34,849 nucleotides of DNA. Source: an uncultured Bacilli bacterium (lineage in GTDB: Bacteria; Bacillota_I; Bacilli_A; RF39; UBA660). This document shows, in pieces, positions 33,181-34,849 of the stretch; positions within the stretch are counted from its first letter, which is position 1, and each line of letters starts with the position of its first letter. The translations under genes and the position numbers were made by a program. The notes under the pieces were generated by a model. That model had not been told where the DNA came from. It made no database searches and was given only the letters and a program-made list of their open reading frames with translations. Where the stretch lies: NCBI GenBank assembly GCA_934086355.1, contig CAKOID010000003.1, positions 1 through 34,849 on the forward strand, in the 5' to 3' direction.

Positions 33181-33738
33181 TTACTTATCCTCCTTAAAAT
33201 AAACTTCATCTATTACTTTAATGTAATCTAATGCAGGTCTTATTCCTTCTTTAATAATATATCCTTTTTCTTTTATATAATCGTATGGAATACTTTTTCT
33301 ATCATTATTTTTTATAAAATCTATGATATCATTACCATCTAGTAAATAATACAAACTATTTATTTTTATAATTAAAAAACTTATTCCTTTATGATTAATA
33401 ATTCTTTTCATATGTAACAATTGATGATCATGTAGGTTAGATAATGGAAAAGAAGTTTTATTTAATGTTTCTTTAGCATCAAAATCAATATATTTTCCTT
33501 TATAAATACCGTTGTAGTCTAGGGTACTAGGTATTTTATAATAACCTTCTAATATTTTATTTTTTTTATAATCAACATTACATACTAGGATAGGTGTTGG
33601 CTTTTTATATATTATTGCTATATCATTTTCTAAATAATATTCATTGCTTAGGTTAATTAAGTTTTCTAATTTCATACCTCTGTTTTTATGAGGTATATTT
33701 CTTTTATATTCTTTATTTATACTTCCAGGATATAACAC
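33181..33738 (-). CDS. recU: Holliday junction resolvase RecU
   Basis: RecU cuts Holliday junctions made by recombination and branch-migrated by RuvAB. The 185-residue protein has NRGMKLENLINLSNEYYLEN, KKPTPI, YNGIYKGKYIDFDAKET with the catalytic acidic residues and Lys, and KTSFPLSNLHDHQ, all diagnostic. I prefer GTG 33738 (protein MLYPGS..., similar to the usual start of RecU), since AAGGTGA then has normal spacing; in-frame start codons at 33747 and 33744 lie in or near the RBS. The stop abuts the start of the class A PBP gene. Confidence 0.95.
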   Translation of the reverse strand: MLYPGSINKEYKRNIPHKNRGMKLENLINLSNEYYLENDIAIIYKKPTPILVCNVDYKKNKILEGYYKIPSTLDYNGIYKGKYIDFDAKETLNKTSFPLSNLHDHQLLHMKRIINHKGISFLIIKINSLYYLLDGNDIIDFIKNNDRKSIPYDYIKEKGYIIKEGIRPALDYIKVIDEVYFKEDK

Positions 33739-33801
33739 ACACATCACCTTATTTAATTATATAATATAAATAATCTATTTTCTATATAAATAGTTACAAA
33801 T

Positions 33802-33830
33802 TTGCATTATTTTACATTATTTTATATAAT
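33802..33830 (+). promoter_or_regulatory. engB promoter
   Basis: TTGCAT (33802-33807), 17 nt, TATAAT (33825-33830). The recU promoter must lie in the same 100-nt interval on the other strand, but no clear one is visible. Confidence 0.65.
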
Positions 33831-33851
33831 TATATTGGGTGAACGAATATT

Positions 33852-34436
33852 ATGAAAATAGAATCATCAGATTTGACAAATATTGCTGTAAGAACTAGTC
33901 AGTATCCTACAGATATGAAAGATGAATTTTTACTTGTTGGTAAAAGTAATGTAGGGAAGAGTAGTTTTATAAATACTATACTTGCTAGAAAAAATTTTGC
34001 TCGTACTAGTAGTAAACCAGGGAAGACTCAAACATTAAATTTTTATTTAGTTAATGATAAGTTTTATTTAGTTGATGTGCCTGGTTATGGTTATGCAAAT
34101 GTTTCTAAGAGTACTCAAAAGAAATTTGGCTTAATGATAGAAGAGTATTTAACTAAGAGAGATAATTTAAGAATGGTATTTATGTTAATAGATTTTAGAC
34201 ATAAACCTGGTGAAAATGATATTTTGATGTATGATTATTTAAAATATTATAATTTGCCTGTATGTTTAATAGCTACCAAATACGATAAGGTTAAATCTAG
34301 TCAAAAAGATAAACAAGAAAAAATTATTAGAGAAACTTTAAAAATTAAAGAAGAAGATAGTTTAGTGTTATTTTCTAGTATTACTAAAAAGGGTAGAGAA
34401 GAAGTATATAGACAAATCGAAAGCAAACTTAGTTAA
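33852..34436 (+). CDS. engB: Ribosome biogenesis GTPase EngB (YsxC)
   Basis: EngB (YsxC/YihA) is an essential GTPase in 50S assembly. The 194-residue protein has G1 GKSNVGKSS (about 30-38), the switch I region KPGKTQTLNF, G3 VDVPGYGYA (about 74-82), G4 TKYDK (142-146) and G5 FSSITKKG. Length matches the family. RBS GGGTGA. It is a single-gene unit; its usual Bacillus neighbour lon is elsewhere in the window. Confidence 0.96.
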   Translation: MKIESSDLTNIAVRTSQYPTDMKDEFLLVGKSNVGKSSFINTILARKNFARTSSKPGKTQTLNFYLVNDKFYLVDVPGYGYANVSKSTQKKFGLMIEEYLTKRDNLRMVFMLIDFRHKPGENDILMYDYLKYYNLPVCLIATKYDKVKSSQKDKQEKIIRETLKIKEEDSLVLFSSITKKGREEVYRQIESKLS

Positions 34437-34450
34437 TGCTTTTTTTTTAT
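34420..34450 (+). terminator. engB terminator
   Basis: AAAGC and GCTTT pair at the base with an inner AAC/GTT; a run of nine Ts follows. The stop codon is in the loop. Confidence 0.6.
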
Positions 34451-34452
34451 AA

Positions 34453-34478
34453 AATAAAAAAATCACAATTAAGTGATA
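34453..34478 (-). terminator. Possible terminator of the Rpn-like gene
   Basis: On the minus strand ATCAC-TTAATT-GTGAT is followed by TTTTTTTATTTT. The stem is only 5 bp. Confidence 0.45.
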
Positions 34479-34481
34479 ATT

Positions 34482-34849
34482 TTATAGCATCATAATCATA
34501 CTTTTAGATAATTTTGTTATTTTTAATATTTTATCTGTAGAGTAGCCTTCATTTTTTAATGCTTTTGCTAATGAAATTTTCTCTTTTTCGAGTTCTTGTT
34601 TACTTTGTTCGAACTCTTTTTGTTTTGCTTCTACCTTTTTTGTTTCGATTTCAGCAAATTCTAGTTTTTTATTTGCTTCTATTTCGGTAACTTTTAGCTT
34701 CTTATTTGCCTCAATTTCAGCAATCTCTAATTTTTCATTTGCTTTATTAAATGTTTCATTTGCTATATCAAATTTTTCATTTGCTTCTTCTAATCTTTGT
34801 TTTACATCTTCTTCGCATGATTTTAAAAATGCTTCTCTATCATATGTTA
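34482..34849 (-). CDS. Rpn/PD-(D/E)XK nuclease family transposase-like protein, 3' part
   Basis: Only the last 121 codons are inside the window; the gene continues past the right edge. The visible part begins YDREAFLKSCEEDVKQRLEE and continues as a long coiled coil of degenerate repeats built on EANEKF, EANEKLEIAEI and EANKKLEFAEI, then ends in a small helical domain LKNEGYSTDKILKITKLSKS. This tail (a 'mutant/growing stem plus HTH-like' ending) is characteristic of Rpn / PD-(D/E)XK family putative transposases abundant in gut bacteria. The nuclease domain itself is not seen, so its integrity cannot be judged. Confidence 0.7.
   Translation of the reverse strand, partial: TYDREAFLKSCEEDVKQRLEEANEKFDIANETFNKANEKLEIAEIEANKKLKVTEIEANKKLEFAEIETKKVEAKQKEFEQSKQELEKEKISLAKALKNEGYSTDKILKITKLSKSMIMML

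Noticed and set aside
1..34849. CRISPR arrays, tRNA or rRNA genes, insertion sequences
   Set aside because: No regular direct repeats with spacers, no tRNA cloverleaf or T-loop context, no rRNA-like stretches and no terminal inverted repeats flanking a transposase were seen. Only the Rpn-like gene end at the right edge is mobile-element-related.
1..34849. Mycoplasma genetic code (UGA as Trp)
   Set aside because: ruvA and ftsX end in TGA at family-typical lengths and Trp residues are encoded by TGG.

Overview
The window is a very AT-rich stretch of a low-GC Bacillota/Mycoplasmatota-type chromosome, most likely an uncultured gut Bacilli lineage. Several genes end in TGA and Trp is encoded by TGG, so the standard bacterial code applies, not the Mycoplasma code. 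The organism is walled: MurE carries the DNPR signature of meso-diaminopimelate-adding enzymes, and class A and class B penicillin-binding proteins, FtsEX and an M23 hydrolase are present. Gene order (recU-ponA, ruvA-ruvB, ftsY-ylxM, rbgA next to rnhB, mraZ-rsmH-ftsL-pbpB) is Firmicutes-like.

Layout. 1-513: a probable type I toxin-antitoxin locus (25-aa hydrophobic peptide, Shine-Dalgarno-masking hairpin, convergent 75-nt antisense RNA). 563-6360: cell-wall and division genes: murE alone, then an MraZ-box-controlled mraZ-rsmH-ftsL-pbpB cluster ending in a lineage-specific membrane protein instead of mraY. 6400-11536: a TasA/SipW-signal-type exported protein, lon, a large membrane-anchored surface protein and a tiny YjcZ-like membrane protein. 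11685-14233: a BRO/antirepressor-like gene and ruvAB, with LexA-like boxes in the promoters. 14272-17315: pilin-like peptide, ADP-ribosylglycohydrolase, CinA-C amidase, an unknown 139-aa gene under a perfect promoter with a third LexA-like box, and a second TasA-like gene whose 81-bp promoter/leader nearly duplicates the first one's. 17357-20215: ftsE-ftsX-M23 peptidase. 20241-23960: def, small membrane proteins, a membrane thioredoxin, ffh. 23961-24528: no protein gene, but a strong promoter and a strong terminator bracket a structured RNA of about 380 nt. 24529-30269: CotD-like coat protein, DUF4186, then lepB, a class I amidotransferase, rbgA, an HTH protein, rnhB, ftsY and ylxM, closely spaced. 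30325-34849: recU-pbp1A on the minus strand, engB, and the 3' end of an Rpn/PD-(D/E)XK transposase-like gene.

Functionally the window combines peptidoglycan synthesis and division, the SRP pathway (ffh, ftsY, ylxM, lepB) that would export the surface proteins, and DNA repair (ruvAB, recU). The least explained pieces are the toxin-antitoxin locus, the long structured RNA, and the apparent LexA-like mini-regulon. All identifications are from reading the sequence; no database search was run.
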